Part shown: positions 62,298 through 64,000 of the stretch, one piece after another
Position numbering within the stretch: position 1 is the first letter of the stretch
How the letters are laid out: every line of letters begins with the position of its first letter
DNA from: Cercis canadensis
Taxonomy: Eukaryota > Streptophyta > Magnoliopsida > Fabales > Fabaceae
DNA: 64,000 bases
Direction: 5' to 3'
NCBI GenBank assembly: GCA_003255065.1
Contig: QAOA01006130.1
Span: 279,296 to 343,295, forward strand
Notes under the pieces: model-generated
Told to the model about the DNA's origin: nothing
The model's input: the letters and a program-made list of their open reading frames with translations, nothing else
The model's database searches: none
Position numbers and translations under genes: made by a program

Positions 62298-63589
62298 TCA
62301 AAACTTCTTCACGTGAACCAGCGCACCATGCTTTGCTCCAGATTCAAGCATTGCTTCTAGGACAGCAACATCTCTGGCACCTTCCACAAAAGAGAGGCGA
62401 GGCTCAGCTTCATACTGACTTCCCTTCTGCAAAATTGGAAGTAAACTAGATCAAAGAATAGCTCCCAGCACCAGATTGATTTCTGTTTCTTAATTATATA
62501 GCTATATGGACTATGGAGTTGCCTGAATCTAGTCTCTCAGATATGTTCTGACATATAATTGAGGTAAAGAAGGTAAAATGCTAAGCAAAGATATATGGTA
62601 AGCACGAAGTTTTATGCTAGGATAATTGAGAAACTCTAGTTTACTATTTTAATCTAATAAAGCTATTGTTATGATTCTAAATAGCAAAGTTCATCAGGCG
62701 GAATACGTTGTCCATTAGAAACTCAAATCCAATTCTATATAACTTGTAGCCGCAAATATTATCCCAAGAGTCAAAGTGAAACCGTTGATGAAAAAAAAAT
62801 CTTTAAACACAAAACGAAGCTCAAATATTTGCAGGTGGAAGCATCATCGAGCATCCCAATTACCTTAATGGCCAGCTGAGATACATCATTTATGAAAGCT
62901 TTTAATTCATCAGTGACTCCACTGAATGGGAAGAAGGAGCTTTTACTTGGTCCATTCTCACCATAAACTGTAACCTGTCATGCAATCAGAAGACATCAAA
63001 AGAAAGAGGGTACTTAGTGAGGGCAAAAGCTAAAATTGACAATCTTGCTCAAAAAATTGAAAACAAAAAAATGCATGTTTGAGTGAATACTAACGGAAAA
63101 TCTAAGATGATACTCTAGATCTTTGTTCTGTATAAAATCCTATTACTGAAATAGTAATTAATGTAAAATTATACCAGGTAGCCATGTTGTCCTTGATATC
63201 CACGCTCAATTTGCACTGTTCCTTTTATGCCGGCAACTCGCCACAATGTCTAAAGGTGTTAAAACACAATAAGTAAGGACTTATAACAGTACATGCATGA
63301 ATAATGAGCATATCAGCTGTCTTTGTGTGTGTGTAAGATAAACAATCATTTACCACATGCCTTGGGTGATCTTGAGGAGACAACCATTACAAATACTCCC
63401 GAACATCCATTCTCCAGGTGACTGAGGCAAAATATTTCAAAATAAATTTTACAATTCTAGTCGAGTCTTGTAAAGTTAGCTCCATAACATAAAGACTTAC
63501 AAGACAGATGATACATTATCTGGTGGAGGTAAGGTCATATCCACATGCGATGTCATAGCTGAAACTGAAACTACCTCACAACCAACAAG
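62298..63589 (-). CDS. GFO/IDH/MocA-type NAD(P) oxidoreductase, 3' part
   Basis: Five exons join in frame on the minus strand: 63501-63589, 63361-63421, 63175-63249, 62864-62974 and 62298-62426, ending in TGA. The 5' exons, with the Rossmann dinucleotide fold, lie beyond the window end or were not recognised. Visible text: LVGCEVVSVSAMTSHVDM, LPPPDN, HLENGCSGVFVMVVSSRSPK, LWRVAGIKGTVQIERG and a tail ESGAKHGALVHVKKF. This fits the plant oxidoreductase family of the GFO/IDH/MocA type (C-terminal alpha/beta domain with large sheet); substrate unknown. The intron after SSRSPK uses a GC donor: only aag/gc at 63361 keeps frame with the next exon, whereas the nearby GT choices do not. Confidence 0.7.
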
Positions 63590-64000
63590 CTGCCAATAAA
63601 GAGGACCAAAAAAGAAAAAAAATCATATCTATGTAGCCAACTCTGGCCTTACAGTGTACCAGAAGAAGTTCCTTTTAAGGTCTTTTTATCATGTTAAAAC
63701 TTCAGTTAACTGCCAAGGTTTAATCAATAATCATTGCTCAGGGCCATTTGTTAAATAAAAATCAAGCCAGCCATCCGGACCTTATCTAGGATTTCTAATA
63801 CAGAGTAATTGCATGTAAAAACTGTCCAATAATCTCATTCTTCGGAAAATTTCTGAGAAGAAAGGAATTTCATCAACTTTTAAGGATGTCTTAAGGCTCC
63901 ACAGTCTTAACAATCAGAAAATAACTTACCAATTTATCAATTCATGGAGGAAGAAAGAGAAAGACTTTCTGCTAAATAAAAGCTTAAAATGAAAACAGTT
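63590..64000. other. Intron at window end
   Basis: AT-rich sequence upstream (minus sense) of the last visible exon of the oxidoreductase gene. It looks like intron; no further exon was recognised before the window ends. Confidence 0.45.

Overview
The window is eudicot (probably woody) plant nuclear DNA. The evidence is AT-rich sequence, GT-AG introns that keep frame across predicted exons, plant-only families (CLE peptide, EIN3-like factor, MCTP/FTIP, UGT92A, IRK-interacting protein), a plant H3.1 histone, and tRNA-derived SINEs and MITE-like elements between and inside genes. Nothing suggests organellar or bacterial origin. All gene models below were spliced by eye from donor/acceptor sites and reading frame.

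Layout. 1-5 kb (+): a conserved plant protein of unknown function with a PDZ-like stretch, then an intronless histone H3.1 gene with recognisable S-phase promoter motifs. 5.4-13 kb (+): a decaying WD40-type gene. One coding exon is split by a SINE, another intron carries a different SINE, and later exons have a premature stop and a frame break. 13-21 kb: gene-poor, with a MITE, a GA-rich block, a 50-bp tandem duplication and a (CT)n tract. 21-25.6 kb (+): an IRKI-type coiled-coil protein and a UGT92A1-like glucosyltransferase. 26-30 kb (-): JMJ30/JMJD5, whose upstream DNA carries a perfect evening element plus two core motifs. 33.5-33.9 kb (-): a three-exon CLE40-like peptide gene of 84 codons that simple ORF finding misses. 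36.2-38.6 kb (-): EIL3/SLIM1-like transcription factor with a 35-nt first coding exon. 41.0-42.0 kb: a long foldback element. 42.3-50.4 kb (-): one 2,314-residue multidomain enzyme. 54.3-57.6 kb (-): an MCTP/FTIP3-4-type C2 membrane protein. 62.3-64 kb (-): the 3' part of a GFO/IDH/MocA-type oxidoreductase with a GC-AG intron.

The most unusual object is the seven-exon gene at 42.3-50.4 kb. It joins a flavin amine-oxidase-like domain, a fatty-acyl-AMP-ligase-like adenylation domain, a carrier-protein domain, membrane segments, three left-handed beta-helix (hexapeptide-repeat) segments and a catalase-like haem domain. The adenylation-carrier-membrane/beta-helix order resembles bacterial Pls-type nonribosomal peptide synthetases. 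It looks like a plant membrane-bound acyl or aminoacyl assembly line with built-in redox chemistry; its product cannot be read from sequence.

The four single Ns (18852, 25709, 41761, 48619) look like contig joins. Two of them sit between near-identical direct copies (67 and 226 bp), so those duplications are probably assembly artefacts; one of them falsely duplicates part of an exon of the large enzyme.
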